Shown here in pieces: positions 16,708 through 26,701 of a stretch of DNA of 36,816 bases. Numbering within the stretch: position 1 is the first letter of the stretch; each line of letters begins with the position of its first letter. The notes beneath the pieces were generated by a model. It ran no database searches, was not told where the DNA came from, and saw nothing but the letters and a program-made list of their open reading frames with translations. A program made the position numbers and the translations under genes. This DNA is from Aeromonadales bacterium (GTDB lineage: Bacteria; Pseudomonadota; Gammaproteobacteria; Enterobacterales; Succinivibrionaceae), in assembly GCA_012519775.1 (NCBI GenBank), contig JAAYPN010000107.1, positions 1 to 36,816 on the forward strand, written 5' to 3'.

Positions 16708-18258
16708 TTACTCTGAATCTTCCTCGACGAACTCTACATCGTTGTCTGATTTAACACCAGCTTCAGGCATTACACCGAAACCGGATAATTGTTCACGTTT
16801 TTGTTTCTCGTACTCAGCAACGCGCTTTTCGTACTCAGCTTTCTGACGCTGGTACTCACGATATTGAGCTTCCATCTGTCTTTGATGAGCTTCGATTTGA
16901 GCTACAATCTGACGAGCCTGTGCACGACGTTTCTCTAAATCTTCTTTGGTTACACCGCCTGCTGATAATGGAGACATAGCGTTTGCTGCAACTAAAGCTG
17001 CAGTATTGCCTATTACAAGCTCTAAATCAGTAAAGCGTTTCTTTGGCATTACGATGTTTGCCGGATCGTAGCAAAGAACCTCAACAGCACCTGATGAGCA
17101 GTAAACAACAATACAGTTACCTGCAACAATAGGTGCTACATAGATTGGATCGCTACCAGAGATCTCAACCTTTGATTCAATCTGACCATTGTTCAGGTTA
17201 ATGAAATAAATATATCCTTCAAGATCACCTACAACTGCATAATTACCGTAGATTGCAGGAGAAGTTACGTTTCTGTAACGTAACTGAGAATTGGCCCAAA
17301 GCTCAATGTTGTCACTACGTCTTACGCAATATACTGTGCCGTTATCACCTGTGATCACAAAGAAATTGTCATCATAGGCAATATCTTTTGAAGAATAGTA
17401 GGCTAGTCTACCTACAATTGCAGATTTTTCAAGTGAATATTTTACAAAACCTGCATTATATGCGGTTGAGTAAATGCTGTCACCTAATAATAAAGGTGTT
17501 GATGAAACATCTGAAATTCTGTCTAGATCAGAGCTTCCGTTATTCTGACCTATAACAACCTGATTTAAAATAAGACCGTCGTTCTGACTGATAAACATCA
17601 TACGGCCGCTTACAGTACCTAACACAACCATCTCGTCACCTACGGCAATTGGCTTTGCCTGTGAACGTAAGTGAAGTGTTGATACGTTATCGCCTGATGT
17701 CCACAATACTTTCTTGTTTACTAAATCAAGGGCGTTTAATTTACCGGTAGAATCAAGTACGAACAACTTGTCACCACTTGCATTAAAGCATGGAGGAGTT
17801 AAAACCTCCTGACCTAGATACTGCTTGTAGTAAATGCTGCCGTCTTTTTTGTTTAAAACGTACAGGTAACCATTTTCTGAACCTACAGCCACAAAATGAT
17901 CACTTGCACTCATACCGCCGTTTAAACGGGCTGAACGCTTGTTATCGTTTTCTTTTTCATCTGAAAGATCAATTTTCCAGATGCTATCACCGTTCGTGGC
18001 ATCAAATGCATAAACTTTTCCTTTACGGCCTGCAATGTATAAGTTATTGCCACTGATGCAAGGTACAAGCTGTGAGTAGAATCCTTTAGTACCCTGAGTA
18101 CTCTCTGACCACACTACATCTGGTACGAATACATCTTTTACCTCAGGTGACTCTACAGGCTCAAATAAATCCTTATTTGAGCTGCAGCCTTCAACTGAAA
18201 GCACAAGTGCGCTAACCATTACCAAGCCTAAAAGCTTCTTTTTAAACATAGATGCCAC
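16708..18258 (-). CDS. bamB: Outer-membrane assembly lipoprotein BamB (PQQ beta-propeller)
   Basis: 516 aa; lipoprotein signal, repeated propeller motifs (LYIAGRKGKVYAFDATNGDSIWKIDL), synteny with yfgM and der. Confidence 0.92.
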   Translation of the reverse strand: MASMFKKKLLGLVMVSALVLSVEGCSSNKDLFEPVESPEVKDVFVPDVVWSESTQGTKGFYSQLVPCISGNNLYIAGRKGKVYAFDATNGDSIWKIDLSDEKENDNKRSARLNGGMSASDHFVAVGSENGYLYVLNKKDGSIYYKQYLGQEVLTPPCFNASGDKLFVLDSTGKLNALDLVNKKVLWTSGDNVSTLHLRSQAKPIAVGDEMVVLGTVSGRMMFISQNDGLILNQVVIGQNNGSSDLDRISDVSSTPLLLGDSIYSTAYNAGFVKYSLEKSAIVGRLAYYSSKDIAYDDNFFVITGDNGTVYCVRRSDNIELWANSQLRYRNVTSPAIYGNYAVVGDLEGYIYFINLNNGQIESKVEISGSDPIYVAPIVAGNCIVVYCSSGAVEVLCYDPANIVMPKKRFTDLELVIGNTAALVAANAMSPLSAGGVTKEDLEKRRAQARQIVAQIEAHQRQMEAQYREYQRQKAEYEKRVAEYEKQKREQLSGFGVMPEAGVKSDNDVEFVEEDSE

Positions 18259-18282
18259 CTTATTATTTGCTATATAGCTTTA

Positions 18283-18984
18283 TTATTTTTTTATTGAAGT
18301 TGCAGATGCTGCAATCTGCTCTTCTAGCTTCTGAGCTCTTTCAAAAGCAGCTGTGTCACCTTCTTTGATTAGGCTATCAGCCTTCATCTGTAAAATAGGA
18401 TTGATAGAAATCTTCTGAGCTTCGCACTCGGCTAATGCTTTAGCATAAGCGTCGTGAGCTGCATCTTTATTTCCCTGCTGCAAATAAATATCGCCTAGCA
18501 ATTCATTCTTCTCAATTGCATATGCACTTTGAGATAAATCGTTTAATGCCTTTACTGCTTCATCATATTTCTTATCCTGAGTAAGGATATGAGCCTTAAC
18601 TAATACAGCATTAGGAGCTACAAGCTTACCGCCGTTTTCTGCTGCGAATGAAGCGGAGTCTAAAGCCTCTTCATACTTGCCTTCAGCGCATAATAACTGA
18701 GCTACATCTAATGATAATAATGAGCCATAGATGTCCTTGTGCTCTGCAATAAATGCCTTTGCCTCTTCTTTTCCTTCAGTAGGCTGTAGTACAAGCTTTG
18801 TCTGAATTGAAGACAACTTGTAGGCATATTCTTCAGCATTTGATAACTTGTAATCCTGGTAATAACGATAACCTACCATACCACCTACAGCAATTACGAT
18901 ACCAACTGCTAATGAAAGCCAATTGTCGTGCCACCATTTACGAACGACTTGCTCTCTCTCATGATCGTCTGTTAAAACATCCAT
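18283..18984 (-). CDS. yfgM: YfgM-like TPR protein (ancillary SecYEG subunit)
   Basis: 233 aa; single TM segment then TPR; position between hisS and bamB. Confidence 0.9.
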   Translation of the reverse strand: MDVLTDDHEREQVVRKWWHDNWLSLAVGIVIAVGGMVGYRYYQDYKLSNAEEYAYKLSSIQTKLVLQPTEGKEEAKAFIAEHKDIYGSLLSLDVAQLLCAEGKYEEALDSASFAAENGGKLVAPNAVLVKAHILTQDKKYDEAVKALNDLSQSAYAIEKNELLGDIYLQQGNKDAAHDAYAKALAECEAQKISINPILQMKADSLIKEGDTAAFERAQKLEEQIAASATSIKK

Positions 18985-19006
18985 CTTATAATTTCCTTTG
19001 AAAGTT

Positions 19007-20284
19007 TTAGCCTAAATTTTCTCTGATAACAGAAATTGCCTCATCAGTTGTATACTCTTTCTGCTCACTGTCCTTATCCATCATATTCTTGATGGTTACA
19101 GTGTTATTAGCAAGCTCTGACTCACCAATAATTACAGCAACACGAGCACCAAACTTATCAGCTTTCTTGAATTGTTTCTTAAAGTTACCACCACCGCAGT
19201 GAGTCATAACCTTAACTTCTGCTAGCTGTTCACGGATTATTTGTGATACTTCAAGCATACGAAGCTCACAGCCATCACCTGAACCTACTACATATACATC
19301 AACACTAGCCTTTGGCTTGATCTTGCCTAAAGTAGTTAATAAAAGTATCAGTCTTTCCATACCAAGTCCAAAGCCTACAGCTTTAGTTGGAGCGCCACCT
19401 AACTGCTCTACTAGAGAGTCATAACGGCCACCACCACATACAGTACCTTGAGCACCAAGTGCTGTAGTTACCCACTCGAATACGGTTAAATTGTAGTAAT
19501 CAAGACCACGTACTAGTCTATCATTTAGAACGTACTTTATTCCAAGTTTATCTAGGAAGTTGCGAAGTCCCTCAAAATGAGCCTTGGTTTCTTCACCAAA
19601 ATAGTCACTTAACTTAGGTGCTTGCTCTAATAATTTCTGAACAGTCTGATCTTTAGTATCTAAAACTCTCAAAGGGTTGGTGTGAGTTCTACGCTTTGAA
19701 TCCTCATCAAGCTCCTCAAAGTGAGCTTCAAGGAATTTTACAAGATCAAGTTTGTAAGCTGCACGTTCCTGTGCTGAACCTAAAGAGTTAAGCTCTAAAC
19801 GAAGCTCGTTTTCGATACCGAATTTTTTCCAGATGTTGTAGGTTAAAGCGATTAACTCTGCATCAATATCAGGACCATCTAAACCGAATACTTCAACACC
19901 AGTCTGATGGAACTGACGGTATCTGCCCTTTTGAGGACGCTCGTGACGGAACATAGGTCCCATGTACCATAGTCTCTGTTCCTGGTTATATACAAGATTA
20001 TGTTCAAGACAGGAACGAACGCAACCTGCTGTACCCTCAGGACGGAGTGATAAATGATCACCTGATCTATCCTCAAAGCTGTACATTTCTTTTTCTACAA
20101 CATCGGTTACCTCACCGATAGCTCTGCAGAAAAGATTTGTCTTTTCAACAATCGGCATACGTACTTCACTATAGCCGTAGCCTGATAAAGTACTACGCAA
20201 CACGTTTTCGACCTGCTGCCATACAGAGGTATCTTCTGGCAGAAGATCATTCATACCTCTAATTGCCTGAACCATAAGTGCCAT
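19007..20284 (-). CDS. hisS: Histidyl-tRNA synthetase
   Basis: [15 protein letters not shown]..., class II motifs, [14 protein letters not shown]. Confidence 0.98.
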   Translation of the reverse strand: MALMVQAIRGMNDLLPEDTSVWQQVENVLRSTLSGYGYSEVRMPIVEKTNLFCRAIGEVTDVVEKEMYSFEDRSGDHLSLRPEGTAGCVRSCLEHNLVYNQEQRLWYMGPMFRHERPQKGRYRQFHQTGVEVFGLDGPDIDAELIALTYNIWKKFGIENELRLELNSLGSAQERAAYKLDLVKFLEAHFEELDEDSKRRTHTNPLRVLDTKDQTVQKLLEQAPKLSDYFGEETKAHFEGLRNFLDKLGIKYVLNDRLVRGLDYYNLTVFEWVTTALGAQGTVCGGGRYDSLVEQLGGAPTKAVGFGLGMERLILLLTTLGKIKPKASVDVYVVGSGDGCELRMLEVSQIIREQLAEVKVMTHCGGGNFKKQFKKADKFGARVAVIIGESELANNTVTIKNMMDKDSEQKEYTTDEAISVIRENLG

Positions 20285-20310
20285 AATTAAATAATTTCCT
20301 ACTTATTTTT

Positions 20311-21390
20311 TTACTTAACGCGACTACGTACGCGCTTTTCGATAATTTCTACTGCGTCTTTAGTGTCAAACTTGCCCATCAGCTGACCGCCTTCATAAAT
20401 CATGCATTTGCCTTTTGCCGCACCGCAAACTGCAACATCAGCACGTAGTGCCTCACCAGGACCGTTTACCACACATCCCATTACTGCAACCTTAATAGGG
20501 TCACGAATGTCGGTTAAACGCTTTTCTAAAGCTGCTACAGTATTTACTACATCAATACCTTTTCTACCGCAGGTAGGACAAGCAACAATATCGACACCAC
20601 GGGTTCTTAAATGCATGCTCTTTAAGATTGCCCAGCCAACTTTAATCTCTTCAACAGGATCAGCTGCAAGAGAAACTCTTAAAGTATCACCAATGCCCTG
20701 TTTTAAAAGCATAGAAATACCAATTGAGGATAAAACTGTACCGCCGGTCAGACCGCCTGCCTCAGTAATACCAAGGTGTAGTGGAGCATCAGTCTTTTTA
20801 GCAAGCTCTTCATACGCTGTCACACACAGATTCAACTCTGAGGCTTTTACAGAGAATGCATAATCAGAAAAGTTATGCTCATCTAAAGTAGCTGCTGCAC
20901 GTAATGCGGCCTCTACCATGGCATCAGGGCATGGAGCGCCATACTTTTCTGTAAGATCCTTATCTAATGATCCTGCGTTTACGCCTACTCTGATTGGAAG
21001 ACCATAGTCTTTAGCTGCCTGACATACAGCATCAATCTTTTCGCTAGAACCGATATTTCCTGGGTTAATTCTAAGTGCGCTTGCACCGTTCTTTGCACAG
21101 GCAATGGCGATTCTGTAATCAAAATGGATGTCACTAACAATCGGTACGTTTACACTTTTTACAATCTTTGCAAAAGCATCAACCGCATCAAGAGTTGGAA
21201 CAGTTACTCTAACAATATCAGCGCCGGCATTCTCAAGTGCTTTAATCTGAGCTACGGTTGCCTCAACATCCATAGTATCAGTTGAAGTCATTGACTGTAC
21301 TGAAATGGGAGCACCTCCACCAATCAGGACAGAACCTACTTTAATCTGACGGCTTTTGCGTCTTACTATCTCAGGAGCTTTCCATTCCAT
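20311..21390 (-). CDS. ispG: 4-hydroxy-3-methylbut-2-enyl diphosphate synthase
   Basis: RRKSRQIKVGSVLIGGGAPISVQSMTSTDT..., CPTCGRKG Fe-S cysteines. Confidence 0.98.
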   Translation of the reverse strand: MEWKAPEIVRRKSRQIKVGSVLIGGGAPISVQSMTSTDTMDVEATVAQIKALENAGADIVRVTVPTLDAVDAFAKIVKSVNVPIVSDIHFDYRIAIACAKNGASALRINPGNIGSSEKIDAVCQAAKDYGLPIRVGVNAGSLDKDLTEKYGAPCPDAMVEAALRAAATLDEHNFSDYAFSVKASELNLCVTAYEELAKKTDAPLHLGITEAGGLTGGTVLSSIGISMLLKQGIGDTLRVSLAADPVEEIKVGWAILKSMHLRTRGVDIVACPTCGRKGIDVVNTVAALEKRLTDIRDPIKVAVMGCVVNGPGEALRADVAVCGAAKGKCMIYEGGQLMGKFDTKDAVEIIEKRVRSRVK

Positions 21391-21400
21391 AATGTAAATC

Positions 21401-23107
21401 CTACTTTTGAGGTAAGGTAAAGGTTACCTGTTTTGCTGCAGGAGTTGCAACAGTTGTACCTAAATAGCTTACCCTGATCTTCTTTGTATCAGATGCGCTC
21501 ACTTTAATTGGAGGAATACCTAAAACCTTTAGAGTCTGACCTGCTTTAAACTCGCCTGACTTTAATACTCTGCCGTTACCTGTTACCTCTAAGGATACGT
21601 CTTGTAAAACCTTAATGGTTACAGAGTTTAATGACTCAAAAGGATCTCGATTGCCAACTAATCTTACTGATGAGGAAATATCTCTTAATGAGTTTGATAA
21701 TACTTCCTTTTTAACCTCTGCAGCAGGAGCTGCTGGCTTTGCAATCACCTGAGCCTGAACTGCATTCTGCGATGCAGTCTTAACAGGCTGTGCTGCAGCA
21801 GTTGCGCTGTTTTGCAAAGCACTCTTCTTTGAATTATCTTTAGACTGGGAATTTAAGATAACAGTCTTTAGAGGTGACTCCTCCTGAACAACAGGAGCCT
21901 CTTCTGGCAATGTCTTTGCCTGAACATTCTTTACCTGCTTTTGCTCAGCTTCTTTAGCCTTAACGTGTAAGGTCATATCAGAGTTTGTAGTAACTGGAGT
22001 TATATCAGGCTTGTTCTGAGAATAGATGATATCTGCTGTATTTAAAGCCTCTTCCTGCTCACGGGCAAGCTTGGTATTTAAATCTTCTTTTTCAACAGGA
22101 GAATCTTCAACAATTACTGTCTTCTTTTGAGAGTTTTGAGTATCAAGAGTCAGATTACCCTCATCATCAGAACTTGTCTGCACGGTATCCTGAATCTCAA
22201 GAGAGCCTGTGTTCTGCTTAGAGCCTGAGATGAACAGATTGATAATAATTGCAACAAGTGCAATTACAAGCAGATTTAAAACAATTAAAGAACCAATCTT
22301 TAATGCCTTTGAACCAGTATTAACAGAACTGCTACTCTGTGCACGGGCACGTTCGTTTTCCTGCACTGTTGCAAGCACTGTGTCTTTATAAAGATCAACT
22401 AAGATCTTTGGTTCAACATTTACAAGCTTTGCGTAATTTGCAATATGCACAGAGGTAAATGGCACAGCTGTTGGCTGATTTAATCTGTCGTGCTCAATAT
22501 CAGAGATAGTATTTACACGGGTATTTAATCTGTTTGCCACATCACGAATGGATAAACCAAGTTTCTCACGGCAGTGTTTTAAAATTGCACCGGCTTTCTT
22601 TGGTACCTTATCATCAGCTAGTGTTGTAGCCTGTGGAACAAGATCTGGATCATCAACACCTGCTGATGTGATGTGCTCATCTTTTGAAAAATCTGGTGCT
22701 GTTGCAATGCTCTGCTCAGTTTGTGACTGAGTATTTTCAGAAACACCGCTTACTATAGTGTTCTCAGTTTCCTGCGGATTGTTATCCTTAAGTGCAGCCT
22801 TAGCTAGCTCAAGGGCTGATAATGGAGATTCACTTTCTTCAGTTTCAATTATAACCTTGTGCTCAACAACCGGCTCTTCAGTTGCTACCATTCCCTGAAC
22901 TACGCTGTCTGATACCTGTTCCTGAGGCTGTTGAACATCTTCTTGTTCTAACTGAGAATTGATATCTAAAGTAGGTTCATTGTTTTCTACTACTGAATCA
23001 TCTTTGATAGAATCCATAAAAGGCTCTTTTACCTCTTGTCTAATCTGTTTTTGACCAATTGTTCTGTCTTGACGATTTCTTAATTTGCGTAAACGTCTTG
23101 AACTCAT
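21401..23107 (-). CDS. rodZ: Cytoskeleton protein RodZ (HTH + TM + DUF4115)
   Basis: 568 aa; AGAILKHCREKLGLSIRDVANRLNTRVNTISDIE HTH, TM segment, C-terminal beta domain; synteny. Confidence 0.9.
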   Translation of the reverse strand: MSSRRLRKLRNRQDRTIGQKQIRQEVKEPFMDSIKDDSVVENNEPTLDINSQLEQEDVQQPQEQVSDSVVQGMVATEEPVVEHKVIIETEESESPLSALELAKAALKDNNPQETENTIVSGVSENTQSQTEQSIATAPDFSKDEHITSAGVDDPDLVPQATTLADDKVPKKAGAILKHCREKLGLSIRDVANRLNTRVNTISDIEHDRLNQPTAVPFTSVHIANYAKLVNVEPKILVDLYKDTVLATVQENERARAQSSSSVNTGSKALKIGSLIVLNLLVIALVAIIINLFISGSKQNTGSLEIQDTVQTSSDDEGNLTLDTQNSQKKTVIVEDSPVEKEDLNTKLAREQEEALNTADIIYSQNKPDITPVTTNSDMTLHVKAKEAEQKQVKNVQAKTLPEEAPVVQEESPLKTVILNSQSKDNSKKSALQNSATAAAQPVKTASQNAVQAQVIAKPAAPAAEVKKEVLSNSLRDISSSVRLVGNRDPFESLNSVTIKVLQDVSLEVTGNGRVLKSGEFKAGQTLKVLGIPPIKVSASDTKKIRVSYLGTTVATPAAKQVTFTLPQK

Positions 23108-23121
23108 TTTTATTCTTTGCC

Positions 23122-24231
23122 TTAATTTACTTTTACATCGATCTTTTCTTTTAGAAGCTTATCTTTCACCTGACCTGCAAGCTGTCCGCAGGCTGCTGAA
23201 ATCTCATCACCTCTGGTTGTTCTCTTGATTACAGTAAAGCCTGCATCAAACAGTACTTTATAGAATCTGTCGATTCTGCTGTTTGAAGGTTTTCTGTACT
23301 CACTTCCTTCATGTTCATTGAAAGGAATTAAATTTACCTTGCATGGAATAGTGCGCAGTAATTTAACAAGCTCATGAGCCTGATCAGTACTGTCATTTAC
23401 ATGATCAAGTAATACGTATTCGATAGTTACACGGCCACAATTTGCATTTGAATTATCAAGATAATTCTTTACAGAGGCTAAAACCTCAGCAATATTGTAT
23501 TTCTTGTTTAATGGTACTAGCTCATCTCTTAGCTCGTCATTAGGAGCATGTAAAGATAATGCTAAAGCCACATCAAGTTTGCCGGCTATCTTATTTAAAA
23601 CAGGAGCTACACCTGATGTTGATACGGTTACACGTCTTTTTGATAGGGCAAAACCATAATCACTTAAAAGTAGTTCACATGTTTTAGTTACGTTTGCAAG
23701 ATTGAGTAATGGCTCTCCCATACCCATCATAACCACGTTTGAAATAGGTTTCTGTTCCTGGTTCTGACTAAAACCGACACGAGTTGAGGCACGGAACACC
23801 TGACCTACAATCTCGTTTACAGTAAGATTACGGTTAAAGCCCTGTGCACCTGTTCTGCAGAATGAACATTTTACAGGACATCCTACCTGGGTTGAAATAC
23901 ATAAGGTATTTCTATCCTCTTCAGGAATTAAAACTGTTTCTACAAGCTGGCCGTCACCAATATCGAGTGCCCATTTGGTCGTGCCATCAGATGCTTTCTG
24001 CTCGGTTACAATTTCAGGTGCAGTAATAACGCATAGTTCTTTTAATTTTGCTCTTAGATCTTTGCGCAAATTGGTCATGTCATCAAAATTGGTTACACCA
24101 AATTGATATATCCAACGCATGATCTGTTGTGATCTAAAGGACTTTTCACCAATTGATTCAAAGAATTCACCTAATTCTTTTGGGGAAAGGTTCATTAAAT
24201 TAATTAAATCCGATGCCATTTGCGTTTCCAA
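23122..24231 (-). CDS. rlmN: 23S rRNA/tRNA adenine-C2 methyltransferase RlmN
   Basis: Radical-SAM [11 protein letters not shown] motif; [14 protein letters not shown]; synteny. Confidence 0.97.
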   Translation of the reverse strand: METQMASDLINLMNLSPKELGEFFESIGEKSFRSQQIMRWIYQFGVTNFDDMTNLRKDLRAKLKELCVITAPEIVTEQKASDGTTKWALDIGDGQLVETVLIPEEDRNTLCISTQVGCPVKCSFCRTGAQGFNRNLTVNEIVGQVFRASTRVGFSQNQEQKPISNVVMMGMGEPLLNLANVTKTCELLLSDYGFALSKRRVTVSTSGVAPVLNKIAGKLDVALALSLHAPNDELRDELVPLNKKYNIAEVLASVKNYLDNSNANCGRVTIEYVLLDHVNDSTDQAHELVKLLRTIPCKVNLIPFNEHEGSEYRKPSNSRIDRFYKVLFDAGFTVIKRTTRGDEISAACGQLAGQVKDKLLKEKIDVKVN

Positions 24232-24427
24232 TATTGATTCATAATAAATTTATAATTATAGCAATAACAAAAGGAAAATTAACGAAATACTAAATATATA
24301 TTCGCTAATATTTAGCATTAACACTTTTTCAAATTCTTGAGATAGATAATAATTTTTTAAAGTGAGCTTTGACAACTATTAAAACTCTTCTAATCTCAAT
24401 AGTAAGAGAGTAATAGTAGGAGCCTTT

Positions 24428-24643
24428 ATGAACAGAGAGATTAGTCGAGGAAAAAGAAGATTGTATCCGCTGAAAAACAAACTTCACGATCCAAGTGATG
24501 AATGGGTGGATGTTATTGAGAATTACTATGCCCTGCCTAAATCAAGGCAGGACGAGATAATGTTTAGGATCTATCAGCGGGTATATAAAGCAAATACCCC
24601 TAAACACTACAGTCTTTTGCTGTCGGCAAAATCCTACGCCTGA
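24428..24643 (+). CDS. Hypothetical small protein, 71 aa
   Basis: Intact ORF with TAGGAG SD 5 nt before ATG and TTGACA at 24369-24374 upstream; MNREISRGKRRLYPLKNKLHDPSDEWVDVIENYYALPKS... Confidence 0.7.
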   Translation: MNREISRGKRRLYPLKNKLHDPSDEWVDVIENYYALPKSRQDEIMFRIYQRVYKANTPKHYSLLLSAKSYA

Positions 24644-25362
24644 TGAGAGAGCGTACCTTTTTCTAACAGTTCATCAACAGCTTTTACTAATGTAACTGAG
24701 GCCTTTCCGTAAATACCGTAATTAAAGTCAGATGCAACTTGAGATTTTTCAAGATTAAACTCCACGCAAGTTGCACCACACTGTCTTGCAAGAGAACAAA
24801 AGCCAGCAGCAGGATATACAACGCCAGAAGTGCCGACAGCCATAAACAGATCGCACTTTACAAGCAGATCCTGAATTTCATCCATGTGATAAGGCATTTC
24901 ACCAAACCAGACAATATCAGGTCTTAGCGCCTTGTGGTGACACATAGCGCACTCACTTACAACGGATGAATCCTCCTGATATGAGTATCTTGCGCCGCAA
25001 TGCTCGCAAAGAATACTCATCAGCTCTCCATGCATATGGATAGGAGCTTCTGAGCCTGCCATCTCATGCAGATTGTCGATATTCTGAGTTATTAAAGATA
25101 CACTGCCACCAAACTTCTGTGGATATTCCTTTTCAAGTTTAGCTAAAGCCAGATGAGCTGGATTTGGCTTTTTATCTTTTAGAGAGGTACGCATTTTATT
25201 GTAGAAAGCGTGAACTTTTGTTTTGTCACGCATGAAGCCTTCATAGGTGGCTACTTCTTCAACCTTTTCCTGTTCCCAAAGGCCGGTCTCAGATCTGAAC
25301 ACAGGAATTCCTGACTCAGCGGAAATTCCAGCTCCTGTAAGAATTACGATGCTCTTATACAT
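24634..25362 (-). CDS. cobB: NAD-dependent protein deacylase (sirtuin)
   Basis: 242 aa; GAGISAESGIPVFR, TQNIDNLH, MHG, CEHC...CAMC zinc cysteines. Confidence 0.95.
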   Translation of the reverse strand: MYKSIVILTGAGISAESGIPVFRSETGLWEQEKVEEVATYEGFMRDKTKVHAFYNKMRTSLKDKKPNPAHLALAKLEKEYPQKFGGSVSLITQNIDNLHEMAGSEAPIHMHGELMSILCEHCGARYSYQEDSSVVSECAMCHHKALRPDIVWFGEMPYHMDEIQDLLVKCDLFMAVGTSGVVYPAAGFCSLARQCGATCVEFNLEKSQVASDFNYGIYGKASVTLVKAVDELLEKGTLSHQA

Positions 25363-25378
25363 ACCAATCTCCTAAAAC

Positions 25379-26701
25379 TTATTTATCAGATAAGAAATAG
25401 GATAAACCTAAAATAGTGCTACCTGTAGGACCTGCACCTAAAAATGGTGATCCGTCAGGCAAATACGCTGATGATAAATCAATATGCACCCATGGGGTAT
25501 TCTTATTCACAAACAGAGACAGGAATGACGCGGCAACACTAGCGCCAGGAGCACCTTCGCCGTGACCTGAGTTGGTGACCTTAGCTCTCCTTGATGAGAG
25601 GAATCTCTGATGATATGGAGAAAGTGGAAGCTGCCAGTACATCTCCTGAGCTTTATCAAATGCCTCTAAAAGTGCTGCTGTGTTTTCCTTTGCAGGAGAT
25701 AAAACACTAAACATATCTCGGCCTACAGCAATCTTTGCAGCTCCAGTTAGTGTCGCCATATCAAGAATAAAGGCTACCTTATCCTCACAGGCTTTGATTA
25801 AACCGTCAGCTAATACAAGTCTTCCTTCGGCATCGGTATTGTTAATCTCAACAGTTACGCCATTCTTGTAAGTAAGAATATCTCCAGGGAGCATACCCTG
25901 ACCTGAAACCATGTTCTCAGAGCAGCAAAGGTATAAACGTACTCTCTTGTTTAAGCCCTGCTCAATGGCTAAAGATAACGCACCGCACAGATATACAACT
26001 GCTGTTTTATCAGTGCGCATTGTCTCCATGTATTTATCAGGTTTTAGTGAGTAACCGCCTGTATCAAAGGTAATGCCTTTTCCAACCATACCAATATCAA
26101 TTGGAGCATCTTTATTTGAATTCTTTGGATAAAAATCAATAATACCCATGCAAGGAGCCTGATTTGAGGCAAAGCCCACGCCATTTAAACCTGCAAATGA
26201 CTCAAATTCCTTGTCACCGCGTTTAATGATTTGAAGAGAAACCTCATCTCCTGTTAGTGCAGCGCTTTCCTTTATCTTTGAAAACAGATTTTCAACCACA
26301 GCTACAGGTGTACTTACTTTTGAATCAGAATCTGCAATCACTCTGAACTCATTAACACGATTAACCCTACGCTCAATGCTCTTTAGAGTTTTATTATCAA
26401 GATCGTATTCAACAGTAAAATCACGTGATAAATCAGATAATGAAATTAAAAACCAGTAAAACTCCTGTGAGTTTAAACAAAATTCACCTAATAACTTAAA
26501 GTTAAATATCTTTAATGATGCAATGGTACGGGCAGCTTTCTGATACCACTTGTAATCAGTTGTATCAACATAAATACTGTACCCCTTATCATTTGGTACA
26601 AATTTTGAGTCTTTATCAAAAGGTGCTGGAACATCACCTTTTAATAGGCTGATATTTACAAGCTCTACTTTTGCCTGATTTAGTGCAAATAACTTAATCA
26701 T
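25379..26701 (-). CDS. pepB: M17 leucyl aminopeptidase family protein, PepB-like
   Basis: 440 aa; VGKGITFDTGGYSLKP, NTDAEGRLVLADGL, LNKRVRLYLCCSENMVSG resembling PepB. Confidence 0.82.
   Translation of the reverse strand: MIKLFALNQAKVELVNISLLKGDVPAPFDKDSKFVPNDKGYSIYVDTTDYKWYQKAARTIASLKIFNFKLLGEFCLNSQEFYWFLISLSDLSRDFTVEYDLDNKTLKSIERRVNRVNEFRVIADSDSKVSTPVAVVENLFSKIKESAALTGDEVSLQIIKRGDKEFESFAGLNGVGFASNQAPCMGIIDFYPKNSNKDAPIDIGMVGKGITFDTGGYSLKPDKYMETMRTDKTAVVYLCGALSLAIEQGLNKRVRLYLCCSENMVSGQGMLPGDILTYKNGVTVEINNTDAEGRLVLADGLIKACEDKVAFILDMATLTGAAKIAVGRDMFSVLSPAKENTAALLEAFDKAQEMYWQLPLSPYHQRFLSSRRAKVTNSGHGEGAPGASVAASFLSLFVNKNTPWVHIDLSSAYLPDGSPFLGAGPTGSTILGLSYFLSDK

Noticed and set aside
20402-20863. 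153-aa + strand ORF antisense to ispG
   Set aside because: Antisense of a highly conserved gene; composition typical of complementary-frame translation.
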